From: Isoetes taiwanensis
Lineage: Eukaryota > Streptophyta > Lycopodiopsida > Isoetales > Isoetaceae
Assembly: GCA_021234155.1 (NCBI GenBank)
Contig: JAJEKV010000024.1
Location: 12,064,913 to 12,128,912 of the forward strand
Length of the DNA: 64,000 nt
Reading direction: 5' to 3'
Below the pieces are notes generated by a model. The model searched no databases, was not told the origin of the DNA, and saw nothing but the letters and a program-made list of their open reading frames with translations. How positions within the stretch are numbered: position 1 is the stretch's first letter; every line of letters begins with the position of its first letter. A program made the position numbers and the translations under genes. Shown in pieces: positions 11,300 through 22,126 of this stretch.

Positions 11300-13859
11300 T
11301 GCTGCCACATTTTGGCAGCGTAGAAGAGCAATGCACACAAGTTGCACATCTTTGTCTAACTTTTCTCTAAAACATGTGTGCAAGAACTAGAAGGTTGAGA
11401 CTCACATCTTTGAAGATCACAAGTTGACACCTTTGTTGAAGAACCAAGGGGAGGACATTCATGGAATATCATGCAAGTGTAGCAAGGAGGATAAGGTTCA
11501 AGTGTAGTCAAGATTGAAGTTTGGAAGATCCCTCAACATTGAAGTTTGGAAGACCCCTCAAGATTCTTTGGTATATGGCTAGTTCCAAATCATTTTGGCA
11601 TGAGTTCTATTTCCAAAGGCTTCTTACATGTCCTCACCACCTCAATCCCATCCATGAATACCATACATGCGTCATACTCATATCTTCATGCCTCACCATC
11701 GTTTTCCCTAGCCCGAGTTGGCAGAGTCTCTTTTTTCTAGTCAAAACACACCATACATGCATCGCACATCCATCATACATTCACCACCTTTGGAAAAAGC
11801 AAAAAAACCCCACCAAATTTGGCTATTTCCATGATCTAAGATCATCTTCTTTCTCTAAAAGCTAAATTAAAAAGAGAAAGTGCACATTTTCTTCAAACAA
11901 ATATGGAGAAGTAAAGTATCCAAGTTATTGCATAAAATATCTATTGTTATGTGTACTAGTGCCAAATTTGTTGCCAAATTGTCCACGTCATCCTCAAAAA
12001 TGCCAAATACCATCCACATCACCACCCAAGCACATCCATGTCATCATAGACGTGTCACCTAGCACAATTTTGTTTTCCAAAAATTTTGATCTAAGTAAAG
12101 TTATTTTGATACCTTAGGTGACATTCCATCACTCCATGGTGCCACAACATCCCCAAATGCTTCCACATCATCTTACACATGTCATCCACATCATCTCCAC
12201 TTCATAAAATGTTTTGACTATAAAAAGGTCATTTTCCCATCTTACTTGACACATCATCACCCCATAATGCCATGTCACCACCCATTTGCCAAAGCAACCC
12301 CATCAACTTGCCACATCATCAAAATTGACTTCGATTTTAAGCCAAAAAATCAAATGTTCTTTTTTTGCAAAAAGATTCTCTCATCTTGTAGAGCATCAAA
12401 AAAGATTCCTTGTAAAAAAAAAGAATTTTTGAAAAAGACCCCATTTGGCCACGTTTTTTAACTTCTTGGAACTCGTGCCAAATTTGAAAAAAAAAAAAAA
12501 TCCTATCTACTTCCCTTGGCCTAGCCACTTCCCCATCAATCTCCCCCACCAACACGTGGTATACCCGGGCGTGTGGGGCGGCAAGGGACCGAATCCCATG
12601 TGGGCATAGCACGCATGAATTAATAATAAGAATTTTTTGTGCCTTATATACCCGAACCTCCGTTTTTCAAAACGCCTACGGGATATTTCGTCAAAAACTT
12701 GAAGAACCCTAAAATCTGGTCACAGCAAGATCCAGCCTATTTGTCTCAATCTAGCTGGCTAATCATACCTTAAACACCCGGATCTACCTTTTCTAAGCCA
12801 AGAAACACAGAACTAAGCTAAAAGACAAGGATTTGGGCCGGATTTGCCAAGAATGGGCTGGAAACAGAGGATTATGAAAAGGGGAATTGACTTTCAGAAG
12901 GATTTGAGGGTTTGGGCGCAAGAATTGATCAGGATACATCTAATAGAGATCGGATTGACTGACTGATGCTTGAATCTGCCTTTCTTGCTTCATAAATCCA
13001 TGGATTATTTGAAGCAAATTGCTTGATTTCTACTCTGTGACCTTTTGATCTTGTGCCAAAGACATTAGAGCTTGGGAATGATTTGATTGACTGTATGCTA
13101 TTCGTATAAAGGTTGTCTATCTTAAGCAGAGCATTACTTTTGAGTTATACATTACATGCAAAACTATCAGAATATTTAGGAAGTTCCAAAGTTAAAAGAG
13201 AGTGTCAAAAAGTTGTTTTACAAAAGTTTGTTTGCTGTTCTTCTGCAAAATTACAGTTATCTAGCCAAAATCTCTAGTTCTGACCATTTGAGCACTGATT
13301 CACATCCAAAAGCTTGACTCCCCTTTCTTACAGACCTGTCAGAGGTGTCAAGAGTTATCAAAAGTCTAAAAAGATCACCAGAACTCGATTTACCAAAATT
13401 TGCTTGCTTTTTTTTGCTTTGTGACAGACTTTGTGCAAAAATCTGAATTTCAAGGCATTCTAGTGCATTTCTTGCCAAAACAAACTTGTTGATCCTTGTG
13501 TGCATAAATGTTAGAGACAGAATCAAGTGTCAAAAGTTAAAAAGGATTCATACTTTTTGATCTGCAAAATGTAGCTTGCTGTCAGGGATATTGACCAAGT
13601 TTTGACTTGATTAGGATCATAGATTTGAGAGATCTCTGCAAAACTACTTGCATCTAACTTTTGGCCTCAAAATTCAAGTCTCTTTGCAAATGGCATCTTT
13701 TTTGTTGAGGACACCTTTTTCTAGTTTTGGAAAAGTAGTGCTAACTCATTGTTTGAGCTCTCTTTTTGCAATTTTCTTGATCAGAATGGTTGCCTGAAGC
13801 AATCTGGAGGTTCTAAGACATTGAGGTTGAAGCTTTGCCAGCCAGGAACACCTTCAACA
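11300..13859 (+). repeat. 3' LTR of the Ty3 element
   Basis: 2560 bp from TGCTGCCAC to CCTTCAACA, with the target duplication CTCAT at 13860-13864. It keeps about 270 bp near 12900-13240 that the 5' copy lost, and it lacks the 5' copy's insertion. Many point differences and small indels separate the two LTRs, so the element is old compared with the copia element nearby. A TATA box (ttatatacc) is at 12644. Confidence 0.9.
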
Positions 13860-14189
13860 CTCATCTATCTACATTTGAACTAAATATGTATTCCTTCATC
13901 TACATTTCTCCAGCCTCACCGGTCCTCTATAGTGGAGCTTCATAAAGTTTGCATTGCATAATGAAAATGTATATCTGGTAGCAATATGAATATGTGAAAA
14001 GCAAAATCAGAGATTCACGCTTCAAAATACTAAGGTATGGGTAAAGCTCCATAATCAAAATAGGTATGGCATAAGAAACTGGAAGGTCGCAGCACAAGAC
14101 GAAGACCAAAGTTATCTCAAACATAGCATATCAATGGAGATTCCAACACTAAAAGTGGCCTATAATTCGAGATTTGACTTTCAATGGTA

Positions 14190-14924
14190 AAAATCTCCTC
14201 TATTATTATTCACATATGCTTCTAAAGCCTGTGATATGCCATTGCTAGACTCCCCTTGGTTTTTGAAAGTGGTAAGTATAAATTTCTTTGGCCAGAATAA
14301 CTCCGTCCGCCAAGGCCAAGCATCCTCCTTGGCCCACATTGGATATCAAAGGATGAAATGCATCTCCAACAAGTGTTATACTCCTTCAACAACCAAGCTT
14401 GGAGCCACATATAGAATTGTCCACCTATCCCTCAATGAATTTTTATTGAAAGACTCTGGGGTGAAGTTGTCTATAAGATCAAATATGAATTCCTTCGCAT
14501 CATTTGACCAATCTTTAATCATGTTTTTTGTCTCTTCCTTCATTATTTCATGGTCAATGATTAGGTATACCTTGTGAAGAACACAATAAAAGCAAGAAAC
14601 CAGTACCAATGCAGCAATGCCAGCACCAACTATGACTATGGTGTTGGATTCCGCATCACTTTCTTTCCCCAAAGCGGATAGTGCTCCTTGCTTCCTTGAA
14701 AATTTGCCTTTGGTTCCCTCAGAATCTTGCCTGTTCAAATTTGCCTCATTAAATCCACTAGTAATAAAAACACAAAAAGTTTGAACATCCTTGCGACATA
14801 GAACTGTAAGTACAAGGTAAATTTCATCAATTCTTGTGGAATCTTTAGATGATACCTGGAAGGATGATTGAGGAGCGCCTACAGATCGGCCGGATGAGCC
14901 CGCACCACAAACAAGATCGAGCAA
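14190..14924 (-). pseudogene. FAD-dependent monooxygenase pseudogene (plant MO1/CTF2-like), internally deleted
   Basis: Read on the minus strand, the 14924-14376 frame contains IVIVGAGIAALVL (the GxGxxG dinucleotide-binding fold of FAD monooxygenases) at about residue 96-108. A stretch resembling the region before the second FAD motif follows (WSNDAKEFIFDLIDNF, LRDRW). Shifting frame after about 14385, the conserved second motif appears: LVGDAFHPLISNVGQGG (about 14365-14310), followed by LALADGVILAKEI, and after another frameshift ALEAYVNNNRG (about 14230-14190). The two motifs are normally some 250 residues apart but here about 70, so the middle of the gene is gone. The leading hundred residues could be a transit peptide or unrelated. 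The family is recognised; the exact member is not. Confidence 0.65.
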
Positions 14925-15681
14925 GATTGATGGGAATCAAGAAATATGGAATAATTTGGGATTATGTTTGTGACGCATCGCCACCACCTGTGACTCGTTA
15001 CAATAAGAATTATCTCTAACTTGATTTTGTCAAAGTTATTTATTATTTACTACAATGAATTGACAATTGCTCTTTGTAATTCACAACCCATCTTCTTATG
15101 CTTGAAATTTAGTTGAAACGTCCCCAGATAGCCATATCTAAATCCGGTATAAAAAGCTTAACTTATTTTTCCAGTGAAAAATAATAGGTCATGCCACAAT
15201 TCTCAGTTATATGGGATTTAAATTTAATTTTTACATCTACCCAGCATTGAAATCACCACCTTAGTGATAATATTTCAGCTGAGCACTAGTAATCGCTTGC
15301 CCTAGTCACAAAATCGGCTCCATAATGCTGCTTGACACGTATAATGGACTGTGTAATTCCAAGGTTTACATTTATTATAATAACTATGTTAAATCCTAGA
15401 GCTTAATAGAATAACTATGGAGAATAAGCTGTCTAACAGGGTAACAATCTAACCATGGTGGCAACAAGCAATTGAAACACTTTGGATCAAATATCATTGT
15501 ATAATAACATGAAGATAGGATAATCTACCTCTAAAGTTTCCACTCAAGCATTTGAGTCAAGTCACGTAGTCCTATAATACCATCAAAGGTCTACGACCCA
15601 AATTTGAAATGTCAAGGGACTTGCTACTATTGTTTTATCTAGATTTGGCCATATTCTATGGGCCTATTCCCTATCATAGTC
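14925..15681. other. No gene seen
   Basis: AT-rich sequence between the monooxygenase remnant and the copia element. I see no open frame above chance, no repeat shared with the rest of the window and no RNA gene. Confidence 0.5.
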
Positions 15682-15686
15682 TTATA

Positions 15687-16290
15687 TGAAAATTTATCAC
15701 AGAAGATCAACTTCTAACAAGCATTTGATTATGAACCATTGTAGATTATTTAATGTAGACCATGCACATTGAATACCAATTCATATAGTCAATTTACAAT
15801 GGTCACGAAAATTCAACTCGTGAACTTTATTCATACTTCCAACAGCTAATACATTAGGTTCGAGCTTCCCCCTTGAAGGCAATTCCGGCTGCACATCTCT
15901 CTGTCTCAAATGCTACTCCGTGTTCCAAATTTATGCACCGATCAAGCTCCTTTCGGTTCGCAATGATCTTCTCTGTTACTAAACTTAGTTTTCGCTATGG
16001 CACTGTTTCATTTGACCGACGTTGCTCCTTCCTAGTATGGTCAAATAACCGACCCATTTATCAGCATATATTAGCCTAAAATAAACTTCTCAATGGTTCT
16101 CAACCATGCTTATAATTTCTAATGGTTCTAAACCATAAATAGCTTTCACGAATACTTCCTGTCTCATGTCTCATGTTGACCACGAATCATAAGGTAACTT
16201 AGCTTCCACTGATCTCATGAACTTCAATCATAATGCAATTGAAACCATTAATCTCTCCTTTACTAGGTTAATTCATGACATCAACTTTCA
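15687..16290 (-). repeat. 3' LTR of the copia element
   Basis: 604 bp, identical to 20704-21307 except C at 15925, as far as I can compare by eye. On the minus strand this is the downstream LTR. The polypurine tract abuts it at 16291. Confidence 0.95.
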
Positions 16291-16300
16291 TTCCCCCTTC
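16291..16300 (-). other. Polypurine tract of the copia element
   Basis: Plus-strand ttcccccttc, that is GAAGGGGGAA on the element's strand, directly upstream of the 3' LTR. This is the standard position for second-strand priming. Confidence 0.9.
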
Positions 16301-16437
16301 ATGAATTAACTTATATATTAACTGCACTCAGATAAACTTAACTGCTACTACAGCTGCAACTTCAGTGTTTTTCTTGTCTCCTCTGATCAACAAGACAGCA
16401 CAGTATTCTGTTTCCTTTTTAACACTGATATGTTTGT

Positions 16438-19400
16438 TCAATCCTTGATATTATGCTCATCATTTTTGAACCTAACTGTTTTGCTGTATCTCAAACTTTC
16501 AACTCCTATCAAGTTCTGCAATTTCTGAAACTGTACACCTGAGATAGCTTTAGTTAGGATGTCTGCAACCTGTGCATCTGAACGAACATACTCCACAACA
16601 ATATATCCAGATGCTACCATATTTCTAATATAGTGGACATCTAACTCAATATGTTTTGTTCTTTCGTGCAAGACTGGATTTCTTGTAATTGAGATACAAC
16701 TCATACTATCTGAGAATAACACTGTTGGTTGATTTTGAAACATACCTAGTTCCTCCAGCAATCTTCTAACCCATATGATCTCCCTGGAGGCCAATGATGC
16801 AGCTTTATATTCAGCTTCTGCAGTTGACATTGCTATGCTCCCTTGTTTCTTACTCCTCCATGATATGCAACCTCCTCCTAGCATCAAAGCATACCCAGAA
16901 GTTGACTGCCTAGTATCTACATCTCCTGCCCAGTCTGCATCAGAATATGCCATCAATGTTAAGTTATCATTGCAGTAAGTTATTCCATAGTTTTGTGTTC
17001 CCTTTAGATATCTCAGAATCCTCTTGGCAGCTTGCCAGTGTTGCATCCCAGGATTATTCAAGTATCTGCTGAGCATATTTACTCCAAAAGCAATATCTGG
17101 TCTTGTACAATTTGAGACATATAACAAGCATCCAATTAACTCTCTGTATGGAATATTAGCCATTTGTTCCAAATCATCTTCAGTCAAAGGACATTGATTT
17201 AAACTGAATTTCTGACCTTGTACCAGTGGTGTACTTACAGCATTGCATGCAGTCATTCTAAATCTCTTTAGAATTGATTGGATATTATCCTTCTGAGTCA
17301 ATGTCAACATTTTATCTTCTCTATTTCTTGTGACTTCAATTCCTAAGAATTTTTGCAATGGCCCCAAGTCTGCCATCTCAAATCTGTCCTTCAAAATGCA
17401 TTTGCATTTTACTAAGCAATCCACCTTGTTAGAAACCATAATGCAATCATCTACGTATAAGGCAATGATGCAAAAATCATTCTCAGATCTGAATTTATAC
17501 AGATTACCTTCATTTTTCAGTTTTTCAAAGCCATGTTCTTCAAGAAATTTATCAATGCACAAATACCATTGCCTAGGTGATTGCCTTAGCCCATATACTG
17601 ACCGTTTAGTCTCCATACCTTGTCAACTCCTATTTCAAAACCTTTTGCCTGTTGCATGTATATCTCCTCTTCCAACTTTGCATTTAGAAAGGCTGTTTTT
17701 ACATCCATGTGATGTATCTCCAAATCATGGTCATTTGCATAAGCCAGCAATACTCTTATGCTCGTCAGTTTGACCAAGGGTGAGAAGGTGTCTTCGTAAT
17801 CTATTCCTCTTTTCTGAGTGAATCCCTGCGCCACCAAACGTGCCTTATATTTTTCTGATCCATCATTTCCTTTCTTTACTTTGAATATCCACTTGCTGCC
17901 CACTATATTTTTACCTGCAGGTTTAGTTACCAATTCATATGTATTGGTTCTTTTAAATGAGTTTATCTCTTCAATCATGGCAGTTTTCCATTTTCCAGCA
18001 TTCTCACATTTCAAGGCTTCCTCATATGATCTTGGTGCTTTAGATTCCATAATAGCCAGGACTGCTAGAATTTCTTCTTCTTCCAATCTTTTGCTTTTAC
18101 CTCCTTCTAGTCTACCATAGTGACTTGTATCAAATTTTATTCCTTCTTTTAACTGCTCTACTTCTGTTGCTCTCCTTCTTTTAGTTTGCTTTTCTTCAAC
18201 CTGATCAGTCCTGTTTATATCAGAATTTTCATTATCCATTTCCTTCTGACAGCCTTCATTTGTAGTGATTGCATCCTCTTCTTCATCTAGATCTGCAGTA
18301 ACATAACTATCTTTTATTTTTCCTTCTACCTTTCCATTGTTTTCCTCATTTTCCGCTTTTAGTGTACCATGTAGAACATCCCTGTTCTTGTAGAGAATGT
18401 TTTCATCAAATGTTACATCTCTACTAATGATTATTCTTCTTTGTTCATGATCATAGAGTTTATAGGCCTTAGAGATCTCGTCATATCCCACCAAAAAACA
18501 TATCAATGCCCTATCATCCAATTTCCTCCTTAATTCCTTTGGAACATGCACAAAATCAGCACAACCATAAACTCTAAACCTTTCATATGTAACTTTTCTT
18601 CCATTCCATATTTCCTCTGCTAGATTTCCTGCCAAGCTTGCTAGTGGCAATCTATTTTGGATGTGTACAGCTGTATGCACTGCTTCTTCCCACAAATAGT
18701 TTGGAAGGCCTGTATGTTTTAATATAGCTTTTACAGAGTCTAAGATCGTCCTGTTCGTCCGTTCTGCAACTCCATTTTGCTGTGGAGAATATCGACAAGT
18801 CAATTGTCTTTTAATTCCTCGTTGTGAGCAGTAACTTTTGAATTCATCTGACATATACTCCCCACCTCGATCAGACCTAATGCACTTGATTTTCTTATTT
18901 GTTTCCCTCTCCACTTCTGCCTCAAACAATTTAAAAGCATCAAAAGCCTGATCTTTAGTTCTAAGAGTGTAACATCTTGTCCTTCGAGAATAATCATCAA
19001 TGAATGTTATAAAGTACCCTTTTCCATGTAAACTTCTCACATTCAAGGGACCACAAAGGTCTGTGTGTATCAGCTCCAAAACTCCCTTTGCTCTTTTTCG
19101 TGATTTTGCAAATGCTAACCGAGTGTGCTTGCCTAGTTTACATCCAAGACAAGTAAAAGTTTCCTGCTCATCACCACTAGCCTCAAGCCTTCTCTTCTTA
19201 ATTAAGAATTTCACATTGTTTTGATGAGTATGTGCTAATCTTTCATGCCAAATTCTTGCTGAAGGTAAGAAGGCAGCATTTACACTTTCTGCTTGATGCT
19301 CATTTAGAAAACCAAATAAATTTCCCACACGTTTTGCCAAAAACTTGAGTTTATTATCATAGAGCACTTTACAAAATTGTTGTTCAAAAACAACCTTGTA

Positions 19401-20663
19401 TCCTAAGTCAACCAATTGACTTATAGATATCAAGTTTCTGACAATATTAGGAATACACAAAACATCCTCCAAGTTAACTAATTCTCCTTCTAAATCATAA
19501 AGCTCTAACAGTCCAGCCTCTTCCACCTTTTGCAGTGTTCCATTTCCCATTTGCACATGATGTAAGTTCTTTAGTCTTCTTTCCTTAAGTGCTCCTGCAG
19601 ATTTTACTATGCTTCTCTCAGCTCCACTATCTAAAACATATAATTCATGGTCAGACTTATCATTCAAAACACTCAAACTATTGCTTATGATTACCTCAGC
19701 ATCAGGGTCAGTTTCTTCAATATCAGCCTCCTTTGCCACATTAATTGATGCATGTTTCTTGTTGACATTACCTCTTCCTCTTCCTCTTACATTTTTATAT
19801 CCTCTCCCATTATTAGTGAAACCTCTGCCTCTTCCACGTGGGCTGGAACAATTGCTTGCAATGTGTCCATATCCTTCACAGTTAAAACATCTAAGGTCCC
19901 TGGTTTCTTTATTTCTTGGGCAGTGTGCCTTTAGATGTCCAAACATCTTACATGAGAAACATGGGCCAATTTTCCTCTCACTGCTCTTACCTTTCCCAGC
20001 ATATAGAATCTCAGTATGCTCTTCTTCCTCATCTTTTGTCAATTTGCTTTGTTCTATTTCTGTCCTGATTAATGCTTCAGCCTTTTCCCTGTTTCTTCCT
20101 ACTGTTCTAATTAATGTGCTCAATTGACCAAATCCAGAAAAAGCTCTAGCAAGGCTGAGTACCTGAAATTCTCGTGTAACTGGCACTTTGGCAGCCTCCA
20201 AGTCTGCAATGATGTTGTCAAACTTCTGGAAAAACAGTGTGAGATTATCCTTTTCTTGAAACTTAAGCTTTCTCAATTCCCTTTCTAACATATCCAGCTG
20301 AGAAGTATTTTTCATTTCATATGTTTTGATAAGATAATCCCATATCTCTTTTGGTGTTTTATCTCTGATTTTATGCAGAATACTAGAACCCAACTTACTT
20401 GCAATAATTACTCTACCTTCCTGCAATTTTCCTTTCAGACTATTTCCTCCACTTGCAGTTGCTGTTGCAGCAGATGTACCTTCTCCATGTGACATATTCA
20501 CTGAGCCACTATCTCCTTCAGCTTCAGTTTCACCACTTACATAATCCCAGAGTCCTTCAGCTTCTAAGACATCTTTCATTCTGCCTTTCCATGTCTGGAA
20601 ACCTGCTTCTCCTTCAAACATGGTTATTCCACTTAGCAAGCTTGCACCAAGCCTTGTTGCCAT
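16438..20663 (-). pseudogene. Copia gag-pol polyprotein with one frameshift
   Basis: It starts at the ATG at 20663 (MATRLGASLL); the open frame extends a little further up but without an ATG. In order it has: a UBN2-type gag domain (about residues 10-220), two CCHC zinc knuckles (CFSCKMFGHLKAHC and CFNCEGYGHIASNC, about 235-273), protease LDSGAERS (about 345), the pre-integrase zinc domain (WHERLAH...CLGCKLGKH), integrase core (HTDLCGPL, IDDYS, SDRGGEYMS, SPQQNGVAER) and RT (KTAFLNAKLEEEIYM, then YVDDCIMVS). The RNase H has YSDADWAGD, STAEAEY and HIELDVHYIR. The frame breaks once, in the 17586-17616 overlap between RT blocks; elsewhere it is open to the stop at 16438. All catalytic motifs look present, so the indel may be the only lesion, or a sequencing error. 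Confidence 0.95.
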
Positions 20664-20690
20664 GATAACCAACCTTTGAAAACTCAACTA

Positions 20691-20702
20691 GCTCTGATAC
20701 CA
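20691..20702 (-). other. Primer binding site (initiator tRNA-Met) of the copia element
   Basis: Plus-strand gctctgatacca is TGGTATCAGAGC on the element strand, one base inside the 5' LTR. It matches the 3' end of plant initiator tRNA-Met, the usual copia primer. Confidence 0.95.
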
Positions 20703-20703
20703 A

Positions 20704-21307
20704 TGAAAATTTATCACAGAAGATCAACTTCTAACAAGCATTTGATTATGAACCATTGTAGATTATTTAATGTAGACCATGCACATTGAATACCAATTCA
20801 TATAGTCAATTTACAATGGTCACGAAAATTCAACTCGTGAACTTTATTCATACTTCCAACAGCTAATACATTAGGTTCGAGCTTCCCCCTTGAAGGCAAT
20901 TCCGGCTGCACATCTCTCTGTCTCAAATGCTACTCCGTGTTTCAAATTTATGCACCGATCAAGCTCCTTTCGGTTCGCAATGATCTTCTCTGTTACTAAA
21001 CTTAGTTTTCGCTATGGCACTGTTTCATTTGACCGACGTTGCTCCTTCCTAGTATGGTCAAATAACCGACCCATTTATCAGCATATATTAGCCTAAAATA
21101 AACTTCTCAATGGTTCTCAACCATGCTTATAATTTCTAATGGTTCTAAACCATAAATAGCTTTCACGAATACTTCCTGTCTCATGTCTCATGTTGACCAC
21201 GAATCATAAGGTAACTTAGCTTCCACTGATCTCATGAACTTCAATCATAATGCAATTGAAACCATTAATCTCTCCTTTACTAGGTTAATTCATGACATCA
21301 ACTTTCA
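20704..21307 (-). repeat. 5' LTR of the copia element
   Basis: 604 bp copy that drives the element on the minus strand. It is followed by the TTATA target duplication at 21308-21312. See the partner LTR at 15687-16290. Confidence 0.95.
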
Positions 21308-22063
21308 TTATACACACATGGATGTGACTAAGTTATGCACTCACATTATGGTAAGCAAGTTCTATCTTTATCCTAGATGTTGTTTAATTGGGTAACAATA
21401 GTGGTGATCATAAGCTGTTAATCCAGCTCTTATCAAATATCAGTAGATAATAATTCAGAATTTGGATAATCCACATTTAGATTTTCCATCCGAATTAAAT
21501 TCAAGTCAAAGTGAGCTGATTCCTAGCTTTTCTTCAGACCTATTGATCGTGAAACAAGTACTCATTATTCCTTGGTTATTTGCTCCATGATCTTGGGAAT
21601 AACACATTAGGAGATTACATCTTGTTGTCTCCTCCTCCCACTTCTCTCTATTTCTTCTATGAGTACAATAATCTCAAAACATATAATCATGTTTCTCACT
21701 TCACTGTCATCATTTAACCAAGTTTCTTGCAAGATCTCTATGCATATATGGTCATATTTATAGGCCATTGCATTATGCATTAAGGTCTCTAAAAATAAAC
21801 CATTGACCATTGCTTTCTATGAGAATATCATATGATAAATCCTTGCACATAAATTTTATCTGTGATCCAGGTTAGATATTTATGCAAATATCTAACATTA
21901 ATGTTTTTCACATTCGCAACTTATGTCTGCATCTTCTATAAGTCTAGAGAATGCAATTTGTTACAAAAAATTCTTTAGCTTAAAAAAAGTTCAAATATAG
22001 TTGCAAATTTGTTGTAGAGAATTAGGTATTTTTTAGGATAAACCCTAGCTCTTTAAAATTCTT

Positions 22064-22126
22064 AAAGCTAAGAAATTAGCTCAACGATTTGTTGGACCAT
22101 TTGAAGTTATTGTTCGCGTTGGCCCC
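22064..22126 (+). pseudogene. Short Ty3 integrase C-terminal remnant
   Basis: A 21-codon stretch reads KKLAQRFVGPFEVIVRVG, matching the K-L-A-x-R-F-x-G-P-F pattern at the end of Ty3 integrases (the segment lost from the large Ty3 element here). No retroelement sequence was recognised on either side. The rest of 21313-22730 shows nothing I can name. Confidence 0.45.

Larger units (their letters stand above)
965..13859 (+). mobile_element. Ty3/gypsy LTR retrotransposon, Tat-like, decayed, with nested insertions
   Basis: Two long terminal repeats (965-4849 and 11300-13859) start with TG, end with CA (ccttcaaca) and are flanked by the same 5 bp, CTCAT, at 960-964 and 13860-13864, so both outer ends are intact. 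Between them lie gag, aspartic protease, an RVT_3-type RNase H, reverse transcriptase, Ty3 RNase H and an integrase remnant, all on the plus strand and broken by stops and frameshifts. A solo LTR sits in the Ty3 RNase H and a 1.6 kb insertion sits in the 5' LTR. The integrase frame runs straight into the 3' LTR, so the end of pol and the usual polypurine tract are deleted. The element cannot be autonomous. Confidence 0.9.
15687..21307 (-). mobile_element. Young, nearly intact Ty1/copia LTR retrotransposon
   Basis: Both LTRs are 604 bp (15687-16290 and 20704-21307), start TGAAA and end TTTCA, and differ at one position that I can see (15925 C, 20942 T). The 5-bp target duplication TTATA is at 15682-15686 and 21308-21312. 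Read on the minus strand, the primer binding site for initiator tRNA-Met (TGGTATCAGAGC) follows the 5' LTR, and a GAAGGGGGAA polypurine tract precedes the 3' LTR. One gag-pol frame fills the interior, broken by one frameshift. This is the youngest datable insertion in the window. Confidence 0.97.

Noticed and set aside
16775-20665. Plus-strand frames of 60-172 codons inside the copia element
   Set aside because: Antisense shadows of the gag-pol frame.
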